From positions 1 to 64,000 of the forward strand of contig NZ_JAFBCZ010000019.1 of the NCBI RefSeq assembly GCF_016907925.1: 64,000 nucleotides of DNA, given 5' to 3'. The translations under genes and the position numbers were made by a program. Below, piece after piece: positions 1 to 8,541 of this stretch. Numbering within the stretch: position 1 is the first letter of the stretch; every line of letters starts with the position of its first letter. The stretch is from Herpetosiphon giganteus. Lineage in GTDB: Bacteria > Chloroflexota > Chloroflexia > Chloroflexales > Herpetosiphonaceae. The notes under the pieces are model-generated. The model ran no database searches. It was not told the DNA's origin and saw only the letters and a program-made list of their open reading frames with translations.

Positions 1-93
1 CGCGATTGGGCAATGGTATGGGCCTCCGCCACCCATCGCGTTGGATCGCTATTGTCCCGCATCAGCCGCTACGGCGAAATGGTGACATACTGA
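1..93 (+). CDS. possible C-terminal end of a gene entering from the left
   Basis: Frame 1 is open from the first base to a TGA at 91-93 and would encode about 30 residues ending in GEMVTY. The stretch contains three Trp/Tyr residues and no stop, which fits a real C-terminus, but thirty open codons can also arise by chance. I do not recognise the family. Nothing else reads through the left edge convincingly. Confidence 0.3.
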   Translation, partial: RDWAMVWASATHRVGSLLSRISRYGEMVTY

Positions 94-329
94 TGTTGGG
101 TTCCCCGCGCGGCATGCATGCGTGCCAGTTCTGACGAAGAGCAATTAAAGAGCGTAATGGCAGGCTCCCTCGTGAAGAGCAATCAACCGTGGTTCGGTTT
201 TTTTGACTACGTACTCTATTCGATGCAGTCAAAAAAATGGCTATTATCCGCGATAATAGCGGTCGCTCTGCCTTGCTTCGTTCGGTGGAGCCGCGCTAGG
301 AGTGTTACAGCACCGCCTAGCTTTTTTTT
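94..329 (+). ncRNA. candidate structured non-coding RNA ending in a terminator
   Basis: No convincing protein is encoded here, but the plus strand can fold into a series of hairpins. They are an 11-bp inverted repeat (198-208 with 227-237, arms TTTTTTTGACT and AGTCAAAAAAA), a perfect 8-bp hairpin (241-248 with 252-259, arms CTATTATC and GATAATAG), and a terminator (295-329). A 10-base direct repeat, GAAGAGCAAT, occurs at 136-145 and 174-183. The arrangement resembles a small RNA or an attenuated leader. An 82-codon frame spans the region but runs through the terminator, so I do not treat it as a gene. Confidence 0.35.
295..329 (+). terminator. rho-independent terminator
   Basis: GCTAGG at 295-300 pairs with CCTAGC at 316-321, with an inner GTG/CAC extension, and is followed by eight T residues. 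It is oriented for plus-strand transcription, so it does not serve the minus-strand regulator that ends at 329. Confidence 0.7.
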
Positions 330-589
330 CACTCAGTCTTTAACTTACGCATCAAAATCTGATTGACATCCTCCGTGTCAAAGAATTCCATTAATCGATC
401 GATGGTTTCAAAATCGATTCGCGTGCTTTTCCCATTAACAAGTTTCACTAAGGCGCTATGCGTGATATGTGTTTCACGGGCTAATTCACGAACACTGATG
501 GAAGACAATCCTTTTTTAGCACGTTCAAGGTTCCGTTCTGCAAGAAGTACGCGCACGTTGCATTCGATTGGCATAGTCGATACCTGCAT
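329..589 (-). CDS. small XRE-type helix-turn-helix regulator
   Basis: This 86-residue protein is almost entirely one lambda-repressor-like helix-turn-helix domain (residues about 25-80). It has the usual pattern of a first helix, SVRELARETHITHSALVKLV, and a later helix containing IDRLMEFF. Such single-domain proteins (HTH_26/XRE family) bind DNA as dimers and often control their own promoter or a neighbouring mobile element. The start used is ATG at 589; a second ATG at 574 has a better-spaced GCAGG upstream. The upstream region is very AT-rich and includes TATAAA-like boxes on this strand. No partner toxin or phage gene adjoins it, so its target is unknown. Confidence 0.75.
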   Translation of the reverse strand: MQVSTMPIECNVRVLLAERNLERAKKGLSSISVRELARETHITHSALVKLVNGKSTRIDFETIDRLMEFFDTEDVNQILMRKLKTE

Positions 590-997
590 TTAATCCATTC
601 CTTTCTGTACTATAGCAGCATCGATTGAATTACACTAATTTATATCTTTATAGTCTATACATATTGATAAAATAGTAACATTGATATACAATAAAGATAC
701 AAAATAAAGAACTATAGTTGCGGTAGCAACTTTTGTCACCAACTATCGGCATTGCGTGCTCAAAGGATACATTGCCATCACACTCATGGATTTCTTTCAG
801 CACCGCCCACAACCGCGCTCATGGTGATTGGGAAGATGTTGAAAAGTACCCTTGTCGTGGATGGGTTTCGCACATTCCTAACGCTGAAACGCCGCCATTG
901 TTGGGGTCTTGGGCTTTGGACAGATGGTTGTCGGTTCGGCGGGAACGGTTTCCGCCCAAACCATTGCCATGGATAGTGCCAACCAAAAGGAAGCCTG
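590..997. other. 408-bp intergenic region, AT-rich then GC-rich
   Basis: Bases 590-725 are very AT-rich and probably hold the promoter of the XRE gene. A sharp composition change occurs near 730, after a small hairpin (TTGCGGTAGCAA), and may mark the left edge of the tnpB-bearing element. Open frames exist on both strands here, but none resembles a protein family. Confidence 0.4.
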
Positions 998-2158
998 ATG
1001 ATGCGAACGCTGACCCGTTGTTACACATACCGTCTGCAACCCACACCTGGCCACGTCGAAACCTTGGTGCAGTGGGCAGGTTGCCGATGCTTCATCTGGA
1101 ATTGGGCGCTGCACTGCAAGCAAACCCACTACCAAACAACGGGTCAACGGCTGCGTTACTCGCAACTGGCGGCTGCCTTGGTCGATCTAAAACGTCAGCC
1201 CAAAACGGCTTTTTTGCGTGAGTGCCATTCGTAACCGTTGCAACAAGCGCTGATGGATTTAGAAACGGCCTTCAGCAACTTTTTCGCCAAACGGGCCAAG
1301 TATCCGCGTTTCAAAGCGCGTAAAATCACCCCGCATAGCCTCCGCTTTCCACAAGGTGTGACCGTGGTTGCTGATCGCATGATCAGCGTGCCAAAAATCG
1401 GGCATATGCAGGCAATTATTCATCGCCCCTTGCAAGGCATAGCGAAGGGTGCAACCATCAAACAAGACGCAACGGGCGCGTGGTGGGTCATTTTCATCTG
1501 TCATATCAACCTCCCTGATATTCAACCAACGGCTGATCGGCCTGTGGGGATTGATGTTGGGCTTGAATCCTTCACCACGCTGTCAACGGGTGAGAAAACT
1601 GCGCCACCCAAGTTCTACCGCCGAAGCCACAAGAAACTTGCCCGCGCTCAGCGCAAGCTCGCACGCGCGCAAAAGGGTAGCCACAACCGCGCTAAAGCCC
1701 GTAAGCGGGTTGCCAAAATTCACCAGAAAATCAGCAACCAACGCGCCGATTGGCTACATAAACATGCGTTGGGGATGGTTCAACGATTCGACGTGGTGTG
1801 CATTGAAGATTTGAATATTAAAGGCCTTGCGAGAACCAAGCTGGCCAAATCATTCAGTGATGCCGCCCTCAGTACCTTCATGCAACGATTGCAGGAAAAA
1901 GCCGAATGGTGCGGACGGCGGGTCGTTAAGGTTGGGCGGTTCTACGCCTCATCGAAAACGTGCCACGTCTGTCATTCCAAGACTGCCTTGAAGCTGGCGG
2001 ACCGCATGTGGACATGCCCCACTTGTGGCACGACCCATGATCGCGATGTCAACGCCGCGATCAACATTGTGCATGAAGGAATACGCCTGCTTGCCGTTGG
2101 GACGACGGAAAGTCAAAACGCTGCTGGAGATGGTGTAAATCCAGCGAAACGCTGGTAA
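998..2158 (+). pseudogene. tnpB: IS200/IS605-family TnpB (OrfB) interrupted by an in-frame TAA
   Basis: The reading frame codes for a TnpB-type RNA-guided nuclease of about 386 residues. Codon 79 (1232-1234) is TAA, between the segments ending RECHS and beginning PLQQALMDLETAF; the frame continues unchanged on both sides. Family landmarks are all present: the N-terminal RLQPTPGH segment, the RuvC aspartate in VGIDVGLESF, the glutamate in VCIEDLN, a zinc ribbon with CHVCHS and CPTCGTTHD, and the last aspartate in HDRDVNAAINI. TnpB proteins cut DNA using a guide RNA derived from the 3' end of their own gene. No TnpA transposase gene is present, so this is the tnpB-only (IS1341-like) kind. The single stop makes it a recent pseudogene unless it is read through. 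Confidence 0.85.
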
Positions 2159-2206
2159 CCGTCGTTGAAAGCAGAAGCTACACCCCTTGTGGGCCTGGTA
2201 GTTCAC
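998..2206 (+). mobile_element. IS1341-like element containing tnpB
   Basis: The 3' flank of tnpB has the usual right-end layout of IS200/IS605 elements: a short GC-rich hairpin-like stretch after AAGCAGAAG, ending in GGTAGTTCAC at about 2197-2206. In this family the same segment is the scaffold of the guide RNA. I could not locate the left end; it may lie near the composition change at about 730. The right end sits within five bases of the dispersed repeat starting at 2211. Confidence 0.5.
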
Positions 2207-2210
2207 TGGG

Positions 2211-2278
2211 CTAAAACTCCAAACGGCCCAGTTGGGCCGCTTGAAGGAGAGAAGAGTGTGTGTGAGGAGGAAGGATTT
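2211..2278 (+). repeat. dispersed intergenic repeat A, copy 1
   Basis: A 68-bp core is almost identical (67 of 68) to 39448-39515. It contains the hairpin CGGCCCA-GT-TGGGCCG and a purine-rich tail, GTGTGTGAGGAGGAAGG. Weaker similarity continues for about 65 bp (AGCTTAC, CCTAACGA, AGTCCTA), giving an element of roughly 135 bp. It does not encode protein and lies just outside the tnpB element. Confidence 0.8.
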
Positions 2279-2404
2279 GACCTTAGTATGCCAGCGCGAG
2301 CTTACGGCCATCCTAACGAGAATCATGCGTAGGAGTCCTATTATGCAGCTACCTGCATGGCCTACATTGTAGCTGACTCATGGGCTAAACATGAAAGATT
2401 ACTC

Positions 2405-2434
2405 TTTACAAATGCTCCTTTATAACTGTAAGAT
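2405..2434 (+). promoter_or_regulatory. possible promoter of the type III CRISPR operon
   Basis: TTTACA at 2405-2410 and TAAGAT at 2429-2434 are separated by 18 bases and lie 100 bp before the cas10 start. They match sigma-70 boxes in 5 and 4 of 6 positions. No other plausible start site is closer. Confidence 0.35.
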
Positions 2435-2534
2435 TGTGCCAATCAAAAAAGCTGATTAATTGCTGCACTGTGTTTCTTTTCATTATCCCATTTAGCGTTG
2501 AAGATTGCTTGCCGATAGTAGAAAGGGTATTGGT

Positions 2535-4208
2535 ATGACCCAACCAGAAGCAGTCGTTGTATATATCAAGATTGGTGGAATTCAGGATTATATTTTTAGT
2601 AGTAACCGTCTGCGTGAGAATATTGGGGCTTCCTATTTGGTGAAACGTGCTACGAGTTGCCCCGACAATGGCCTCGAAGGCTGGATTGATCCGTCTGAAA
2701 CTGAGGCTGAGGTAATTTTTGCTGGTGGTGGTAATGCCTGCATCCTATTCTATTCCATGAAGCAGGCCAAACTATGGGTACGCCAATATAGTTTGCGGGT
2801 GCTCCGAGAGGCCGCAGGTTTACGCTTTGCGATTGGGATGTCTGCTCAATTTGCCTATGACCCTGATCAGCATGATATTAAAATCTATATCAATCAGGCT
2901 CATTCTGATGTTAATCAAGCCCAGAATAGCTATACCACGATACCCGCGACTCTTGGCTTGGGTGTAACAGCTGCCTGCCGATCAACGGGGCTTGTGGCAA
3001 CCCTGCAACGCAATCAGGTTGTTGGTGTTCCGCGTGATCCAGGTGATTATCCGATCTCGCGTGAGATTGTGGCTAAAACCAAGGTTGCCTCGAAAACGAG
3101 CGCTCAAATCGATCTGGCAATGAACGATCTATTACAACAAATAAACGCGTTTGAGAAAATTAATCAAAAGTACAGTATCCCACGCGATTTTGATGATTTT
3201 GGCCGAACAACTGGTAAATATAGTTATCTAGCGGTGGTTCATGCTGATGGTAATGGGATTGGCAATCTGGTACGAATGTTAGCATACATTAGTACCTCAA
3301 ATAAACACTATATTCAATTTTATCGTCAAGTTTCAGAACTAATTAATACGTTGGGTGCTGCGGCAATGAATGCAACCGTAGATTTTTTTGGTCAAAACAT
3401 CGTAAATCCAGCATTCAAAGAATTAACCCATCATTTAGAGCGTGATCCAGATACGGGCAACCCATTTTTTCCGCTGCGCCCATTAGTCTATGGTGGTGAT
3501 GATATTACCTTTGTGTGCGATGCTCGCGTAGCTTTTCATGTGACGGAAGTGTTATTAGCACAATTTACTGAGCAGAGCAGGGAATTAATCGAAAAATTGA
3601 AACGAAAATTCCCTGAAGAAACAACATCGTTTCCTAATGAACTAAGTGCTTGTGCCGGAATTACGATTTTTCGCACCCATTATCCATTTGCCCGCGCTTA
3701 TGATCTGGCTGAAGAATTGTGTAAATCGGCCAAAGATTTGAGCAGCAGATTGACTGGTAAAAAACAAAGTGCTTTGGATTGGCAAATTGCTCCAAGTGGG
3801 CGTATTCACACCTTAGCGGAATTACGTCAGGTTGAATATGCTTTGAATGCGAGCGAAACATTAACTTTGCGGCCAGTAATGCTTGAGCAGACTTCCCAAA
3901 CGTGGCGAACATGGGCGAATGTTAAGCGAGCAATTCAGAACTTTAACCGTCCTTGGCTGGAACGGCGCAATAAATTAATTGCCTTTCAAGATGTTAATCG
4001 TCAAGGCAAACAAGCGACTGAGCATTGGCAAGCCAATTTGCGTGAACCGCTCACGTTAACCCAATTTGCTGGCGTGCAACATCAGGATGCTTGGGCAACT
4101 GATGATGTGATTGAAGCAGGAACATTGCCCAAACAGCTTGCCCTCTATTTTGATGTAATTGAACTGATGGAGCATTATCCGCCATTGGCTGAAGTACAGG
4201 GGGTATAG
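2535..4208 (+). CDS. cas10: Cas10-family large subunit of a type III CRISPR complex, HD-less
   Basis: This is the large subunit of a type III interference complex, 557 residues. The N-terminus begins directly with the KIGGIQDYIFSSNRLRE segment typical of Cas10/Cmr2. There is no preceding HD nuclease domain, so single-stranded DNA cleavage by this subunit is unlikely. Two palm (GGDEF-like) domains are visible: HADGNGIG near residue 237 and GGDD at 320-323. In the family, GGDD in the second palm makes cyclic oligoadenylate when target RNA is bound. The start is ATG 2535, behind GAAAGGG; a longer frame begins with TTG at 2505. The gene opens a six-gene operon and its stop lies one base before the next ATG. 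No CARF-domain effector that could use cyclic oligoadenylate is seen in the window. Confidence 0.9.
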   Translation: MTQPEAVVVYIKIGGIQDYIFSSNRLRENIGASYLVKRATSCPDNGLEGWIDPSETEAEVIFAGGGNACILFYSMKQAKLWVRQYSLRVLREAAGLRFAIGMSAQFAYDPDQHDIKIYINQAHSDVNQAQNSYTTIPATLGLGVTAACRSTGLVATLQRNQVVGVPRDPGDYPISREIVAKTKVASKTSAQIDLAMNDLLQQINAFEKINQKYSIPRDFDDFGRTTGKYSYLAVVHADGNGIGNLVRMLAYISTSNKHYIQFYRQVSELINTLGAAAMNATVDFFGQNIVNPAFKELTHHLERDPDTGNPFFPLRPLVYGGDDITFVCDARVAFHVTEVLLAQFTEQSRELIEKLKRKFPEETTSFPNELSACAGITIFRTHYPFARAYDLAEELCKSAKDLSSRLTGKKQSALDWQIAPSGRIHTLAELRQVEYALNASETLTLRPVMLEQTSQTWRTWANVKRAIQNFNRPWLERRNKLIAFQDVNRQGKQATEHWQANLREPLTLTQFAGVQHQDAWATDDVIEAGTLPKQLALYFDVIELMEHYPPLAEVQGV

Positions 4209-4209
4209 C

Positions 4210-4845
4210 ATGAGCCTGTATTATCTTAAAATTGAATTGAAAAGTGATGCAACCTTTGGGCGTGGCGATGGCATTGCTGGATTGGTTGATGTTGAAGTTG
4301 AACAAGACAGCCTTGGTTTGCCCTATTTACGGGGGCGCAGCTTAAAGGGTTTATGGCGCGAAGAATGCGAAAACTTAATTGCTGTACATCCTTATGGCAC
4401 TGCTTTAAAAGCTGAATGCGATACACTGTTTGGTGTTGGCGGGAGTACAACCGCAGCCTCAGGTTTATTGCAGGTAGGCGATGCTTTATTGCCCGATGCC
4501 GTTCGCGTCGTAGCCCAACAGGCTCAGCTCAAGCCCCATGAAATTCTAGCGAGCCTAACCGGCGTTCGCCGCCAAACAGCGATTGATGATGTTGGCATTG
4601 CCGATGCACATAGTTTACGGGCGATGCGCGTGATTCTGCGGACTACTCCTTTTATTAGCATGATTACCTGCCCAACCTTAACCTCAGCCCAAGAAGCAGT
4701 GCTGGTAGCTGGCTGTTATGCGTTGCGTCATCTTGGCACAAGTCGTAACCGTGGTCGTGGCGAAGTTCAGTGCCGTTTGTTTGATCAGCAGGGCAGCCCA
4801 TTGAATCCGCTAAGGTTGCATCAATTTACGGAGAAACCTGCATGA
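4210..4845 (+). CDS. cas7: Cas7/Csm3-like RAMP protein (single domain)
   Basis: This 211-residue protein is a single Cas7-type RAMP domain, the backbone subunit that coats the crRNA and, in type III complexes, cuts the bound target RNA every six bases. The N-terminal stretch has the Csm3-like order: an ATFGRGDG loop, then LVDVEVEQD, then the LPYLRGRSLKGLWRE helix start. Asp20 or Asp27 in the loop are candidates for the RNA-cleaving aspartate. A C-terminal glycine-rich loop, SRNRGRGEVQ, completes the fold. Its ATG follows the cas10 stop by one base, and its own stop overlaps the next gene as ATGA, so the genes are translationally coupled. In the III-D variant with fused subunits this domain is joined to Cas5; here it is a separate gene. 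Confidence 0.85.
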   Translation: MSLYYLKIELKSDATFGRGDGIAGLVDVEVEQDSLGLPYLRGRSLKGLWREECENLIAVHPYGTALKAECDTLFGVGGSTTAASGLLQVGDALLPDAVRVVAQQAQLKPHEILASLTGVRRQTAIDDVGIADAHSLRAMRVILRTTPFISMITCPTLTSAQEAVLVAGCYALRHLGTSRNRGRGEVQCRLFDQQGSPLNPLRLHQFTEKPA

Positions 4846-6470
4846 ATCCTTTGATAATTGATATAGTGACCAAGCAGCCAGTTTTAGTCAGTGCGCTTGA
4901 TGGCGATCCGAACAGCGCTAATAGTTTTGGCTATATTCCTGGCGGCGTGTTACGTGGTGCGATCATCAGCCGTTATCTGCAACGCCAAGGCTCTGAACGG
5001 CAACTTGACCCACGAGAACAGCCAGCTCAACATTTATTCTTTAGTAATCAGGTGCGTTTTCTCCATGCCTACCCGGTTGATCCCGTAGACGAAACGCGCA
5101 TGCTCCCAACGATTCAGAAGCTCAAACCAGCAACCAAGCAGGTTTCCAGCTCAGATGAGGAAAAGGCCAAAGAACCTAAATATGAATGGCTTGGGTCACA
5201 ACATATTTTCGATACAGTTCGCCATTTGAATATTCATACCACCCGCAATCGAGCCAAAGGGCGGAGTTTGCGGGGCAGCGGGGCGGTGTATCGTTATGTC
5301 GCAATTGCGCCAAATCAGCGCTTTCGGGCAATTATTCTTGGTGATGAAGCTAGCCTCGATTGCTTCCAACAATTATTACTAGAAAACTCACAGCTGTGGT
5401 TGGGCAAAGCACGGAGCGCTGGTTATGGTGCGGTGCTGATTGAGCGAGTTGAACTTTTTGGTCGTGAAAATCATGCCACAGATTGGCAAGAATGGCCATA
5501 TGAGCCAGCAAGCCAACTGCCGACTAGCGAAACTGTAACAATGACCCTTTTGAGCGATGCAATTATTCGCGATCAGTATGGGCAATATGCGCGAATTGGG
5601 GTTGAGCCAACTGCCCCTGAATTTGCGCCAGCTGCTTTGGCGGCTAGCTTTGGCCTGCACCAAGGGCGACTTAACCTTGCAAAATCAAAACTACGCTATA
5701 CCGTGCTGGGCGGTTTTAACCGCACTTGGGGCTTGCCACTGCCCCAAACTTCGGCTTTGGCGGCTGGCAGTGTCTTGGTGTGGGAGCAGGCGCGGGCTGA
5801 TTGGCCAACCCTAATCGAGCACGGTATTGGCGAACGCCGCAATGAAGGCTTTGGCCGGATTAGCTTTGCTGATAATTTACAGAACCATGTGATTAAGCTG
5901 ACTGCCACCGATTCTTTACGCGAGCCAAAGCCTTCATTATTGCTCCAACCGGCAATTAAGCAACCAACTACGCTTTTTGCTGCTGAGGCGGCCAAGCTGT
6001 TGCAACAGATGGGCGATCGCTTGTTGCGCCAGCGGCTTGATCAAGCCTTGATTGACATGATTGGCACGTATCAAATCAAGCAGCAATTAAACTCACGTAA
6101 TAGCTTATTTGGGCGCGTCGAATTGTGGTGTCGTGAATTACTGGCGGAAATTCAAGCTTTGGCAATTAACCAAACAACTGAGGTCTCTGTCGAAGTTCTG
6201 CTTGATGCCCTGCATGCCAAGGTAAACCAAACCGCCCAAATTGCGCGTCAGCATCTGCGGGCAACCAGTTTGTCGAATAATCAATCGTTGGAGACCTTGC
6301 TCAAAACCAAGCAAGCAGAGCTGTTAACGCTGTGGCAGATTCCACCCTTACAGTTTGGCGATCAGCTTTTGCAGCTAACCCCACAACTGGCCGTGGAATA
6401 CCATGCTCGCTTGATTATTGCGATTGTAACGATGGCTCGCAAACAGCCATTATTGAAAAAGCGAGGTTGA
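4842..6470 (+). CDS. csx10: Csx10-type Cas5 RAMP protein with helical C-terminal extension
   Basis: The first 340 or so residues match the Csx10 type of Cas5. They carry the opening strand and loop SALDGDPNSANSFGYIPG, then the VLRGAIISRYL helix, and a RAMP glycine-rich loop, GIGERRNEGFGRI, near residue 328. Cas5 proteins cap the 5' handle of the crRNA. Residues from about 375 to 542 form a predicted all-helical region rich in Leu, Gln and Ala. At 542 residues the protein is longer than I expect for Csx10. In fused III-D complexes Cas5 is followed by a Cas11-type helical small subunit, so this tail could be a built-in Cas11; this is inference. No separate small-subunit gene exists in the operon, which supports the idea. 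It overlaps the preceding gene by four bases. Confidence 0.8.
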   Translation: MNPLIIDIVTKQPVLVSALDGDPNSANSFGYIPGGVLRGAIISRYLQRQGSERQLDPREQPAQHLFFSNQVRFLHAYPVDPVDETRMLPTIQKLKPATKQVSSSDEEKAKEPKYEWLGSQHIFDTVRHLNIHTTRNRAKGRSLRGSGAVYRYVAIAPNQRFRAIILGDEASLDCFQQLLLENSQLWLGKARSAGYGAVLIERVELFGRENHATDWQEWPYEPASQLPTSETVTMTLLSDAIIRDQYGQYARIGVEPTAPEFAPAALAASFGLHQGRLNLAKSKLRYTVLGGFNRTWGLPLPQTSALAAGSVLVWEQARADWPTLIEHGIGERRNEGFGRISFADNLQNHVIKLTATDSLREPKPSLLLQPAIKQPTTLFAAEAAKLLQQMGDRLLRQRLDQALIDMIGTYQIKQQLNSRNSLFGRVELWCRELLAEIQALAINQTTEVSVEVLLDALHAKVNQTAQIARQHLRATSLSNNQSLETLLKTKQAELLTLWQIPPLQFGDQLLQLTPQLAVEYHARLIIAIVTMARKQPLLKKRG

Positions 6471-6471
6471 G

Positions 6472-7959
6472 ATGGCTTTTGATTTTGCTGTGCCTGCCAA
6501 TGCGCAATTACTCTATCAAGAGCGTGAAACACGCTATATCATTGCTCGAACGCTTATCCATGGGCGGCTTGAGTTGCAAGCACCAACCCTGATCAGCAAT
6601 GGCGCTAGTGATCTTCCAACCGATATGGCCTTGTTGCGCGATTTAGTTGAGGCACGAGCGTTAATTCCAGGGAGTTCAATTGCAGGAGCACTTCGCGCCT
6701 ATTTAAAGAACTTTGCCGATGAACGGGCCTTATTTGGCGATCGCTTAGATAGTGACGATAGCACGGGCGATCAAAGTGCGTTGTTGGTGAGCGATGCAAT
6801 TAGTACCACGATTGTCTTATCGATGGTGCGTGATGGGGTGCAGATTGATGGCACTACGCGTACTGCTAGTGATGGAGCCAAATACGATCTTGAGTTGCTG
6901 CCTGCTGGCACATGTTTCGATTTGTATTTTGAGTTGCTGCATGAAGTGCCCTTCGATCAGCAGGCCAAATTTCCTAAGTGGCAAGAATCAACCGAGTATA
7001 ATCAAAAGCGACTTAAATTGCTTGCCCAAGCATTGTATGGCTTAGAGGCTGGCCAAATTGCCTTGGGCATGCGCAAACAACGCGGTTTAGGCCTCTGCCA
7101 AGTAACCAATTGGCAGATTTGGCATTATCGCTTAACTGAGCCTGATCAAATGTTGCAATGGTTGTTGTTTGATCGTGAGCAGCCGCCAGTTCCCTCCTAT
7201 GCTGGGCCAAATATTGGCGAAGGCTTGGGCCTTAAGCTCGATCGCTTGCCCCCCAGCCAATGCCAAATCCAAGTTGAATTTGGGCTTGAACAATCGTTGC
7301 TGATTCGCTCGGCAAGGAGCAACCCCTATGCTCCTGATGACACCTACCTTGAAACGCGCTTAGCCGATGGCTCGCGCTACCCAGTTATTCCAGGCACGAG
7401 CTGGGCTGGAATTATGCGCCATCGAGCGGCGAAGATTTTAGCAACCCTCAAAAATCAGGCCCAACAACCAACAGCGCCCGATGATCTGATTAAAGAATTA
7501 TTTGGCTATGTAGCAACCGACGACCAAGCGCGTAATAGCAAGGCGCAAATGAGTCGGGTGCGGATTCACGATAGTTTAATCAAACAAGCGAGCACCGACT
7601 ATATTCAAACCCGAATCGCCGTCGATCGCTTTACTGGTGGCCCATACCCTAGTGCCTTGTTGGCTGAACAACCAGTCTGGGGCTTGCAAGAAACCCAAAT
7701 TACGCTCGATCTCACAATCAATAAGGCTACTGATCACGATATTGGCTTGCTTTTGTTGGTCATCAAAGATCTTTGGCTCGGCGATTTGACGGTTGGTGGC
7801 GAGCAAAGCATTGGCCGTGGCGTATTGGCGGGTCGCTCATTTAAGCTCTGGATTGGCAATGAGGCTTATCATTTTCACCAAGTTGAGGGCCAATTAACCA
7901 TTGATTCGCCGAGTGCTGACAGATTACAAATGTATGTTGATGTATTGAGGGGGGTTTAA
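6472..7959 (+). CDS. double Cas7/Csm3-like RAMP protein
   Basis: Two consecutive Cas7 domains are visible in 495 residues. The first covers about 1-215, with HGRLELQAPTLISNGASD, IPGSSIAGALRAY and the loop MRKQRGLGLC. The second covers about 255-495, with EQSLLIRSARSNPYAPDD, IPGTSWAGIMRHRA and the loop GGEQSIGRGVLAG. Each domain has aspartates in the N-terminal loop where type III Cas7 proteins hold their RNA-cleaving residue. Tandem Cas7 fusions of this kind (called Cas7-2x) are part of known III-D variant complexes. The ATG lies one base after the csx10 stop, and the next ATG follows this stop directly, so it is an internal gene of the operon. Confidence 0.85.
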   Translation: MAFDFAVPANAQLLYQERETRYIIARTLIHGRLELQAPTLISNGASDLPTDMALLRDLVEARALIPGSSIAGALRAYLKNFADERALFGDRLDSDDSTGDQSALLVSDAISTTIVLSMVRDGVQIDGTTRTASDGAKYDLELLPAGTCFDLYFELLHEVPFDQQAKFPKWQESTEYNQKRLKLLAQALYGLEAGQIALGMRKQRGLGLCQVTNWQIWHYRLTEPDQMLQWLLFDREQPPVPSYAGPNIGEGLGLKLDRLPPSQCQIQVEFGLEQSLLIRSARSNPYAPDDTYLETRLADGSRYPVIPGTSWAGIMRHRAAKILATLKNQAQQPTAPDDLIKELFGYVATDDQARNSKAQMSRVRIHDSLIKQASTDYIQTRIAVDRFTGGPYPSALLAEQPVWGLQETQITLDLTINKATDHDIGLLLLVIKDLWLGDLTVGGEQSIGRGVLAGRSFKLWIGNEAYHFHQVEGQLTIDSPSADRLQMYVDVLRGV

Positions 7960-8541
7960 ATGTTGCAAACAATCGCAATTGAGCCAACTATTAATCTAAT
8001 ACTATGGTTGCAAACCCAAGCTCAAGCCTATCAATGTCAATGGATGCTAGCCCATAGCCTTGATTGTGTGATTTGGGGCAAATTTGACGATGGAGTGCTC
8101 CATTTGGGCTGTGAGCCTCAAAAACTGAGCTTAGAAACCTTGCAACAATGTCGAATTTTTGGCCCTAAAGCTGAAGTATTACTTTGGAATAATGGCGGTA
8201 GCTGGCACGCCGCCCTGATAACCGATCCATCTGATCCGCAAGAATATATTGATGAGCCGCAAATCCTGTGGGGAACTAAGGGTGAGCCATCAACAATATT
8301 TAAGGGCTTTACTACATTAACTGATGGGATTCAAGCCATGCCCCATACGCTGCCCTTGGTATTTGAACCTAAACAACGCTTTTTTGGAAAAGTTGCGCCT
8401 CAAGACCCCGACCACCGACCTGCTCGTTTAGTGGTGCGGCATATTTTAGATTTTGATTCGCGAACCGGAGCCGCCTATGTTCGGGCAAGTCGTTTAGTCG
8501 AATTATTTGCCGAGGAGGTCTACCATGGCGAGCGTGCCTGA
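7960..8541 (+). CDS. csx19: Csx19-family type III-D accessory subunit
   Basis: This 193-residue protein resembles the Csx19 (TIGR03984) family. It has a middle portion with FDDGVLHLG and LQQCRIFGPKAEVLLW and a C-terminal block, RLVVRHILDFDSRTGAAYVRA, which is the most typical part of the family. Csx19 is found almost only in type III-D loci and is a structural subunit of the III-D variant complex; it has no known enzymatic activity. The start follows the previous stop without a gap. The end overlaps the next gene by 17 bases, whose ribosome binding site (GAGGAGGT at 8512-8519) lies inside this coding sequence. The family call is good; the role within this complex is inferred. Confidence 0.8.
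   Translation: MLQTIAIEPTINLILWLQTQAQAYQCQWMLAHSLDCVIWGKFDDGVLHLGCEPQKLSLETLQQCRIFGPKAEVLLWNNGGSWHAALITDPSDPQEYIDEPQILWGTKGEPSTIFKGFTTLTDGIQAMPHTLPLVFEPKQRFFGKVAPQDPDHRPARLVVRHILDFDSRTGAAYVRASRLVELFAEEVYHGERA

Noticed and set aside
118..366. 82-codon plus-strand frame near the left edge
   Set aside because: It spans three hairpins and a rho-independent terminator, overlaps the XRE gene end, and has no family resemblance.
733..1221. 162-codon frame upstream of and overlapping tnpB
   Set aside because: It overlaps the clear tnpB N-terminus in another frame and contains no domain; composition explains its length.
2160..2500. Possible CRISPR array near the type III operon
   Set aside because: No regularly spaced direct repeats are present here or after 10831; only the single copy of repeat A was found.
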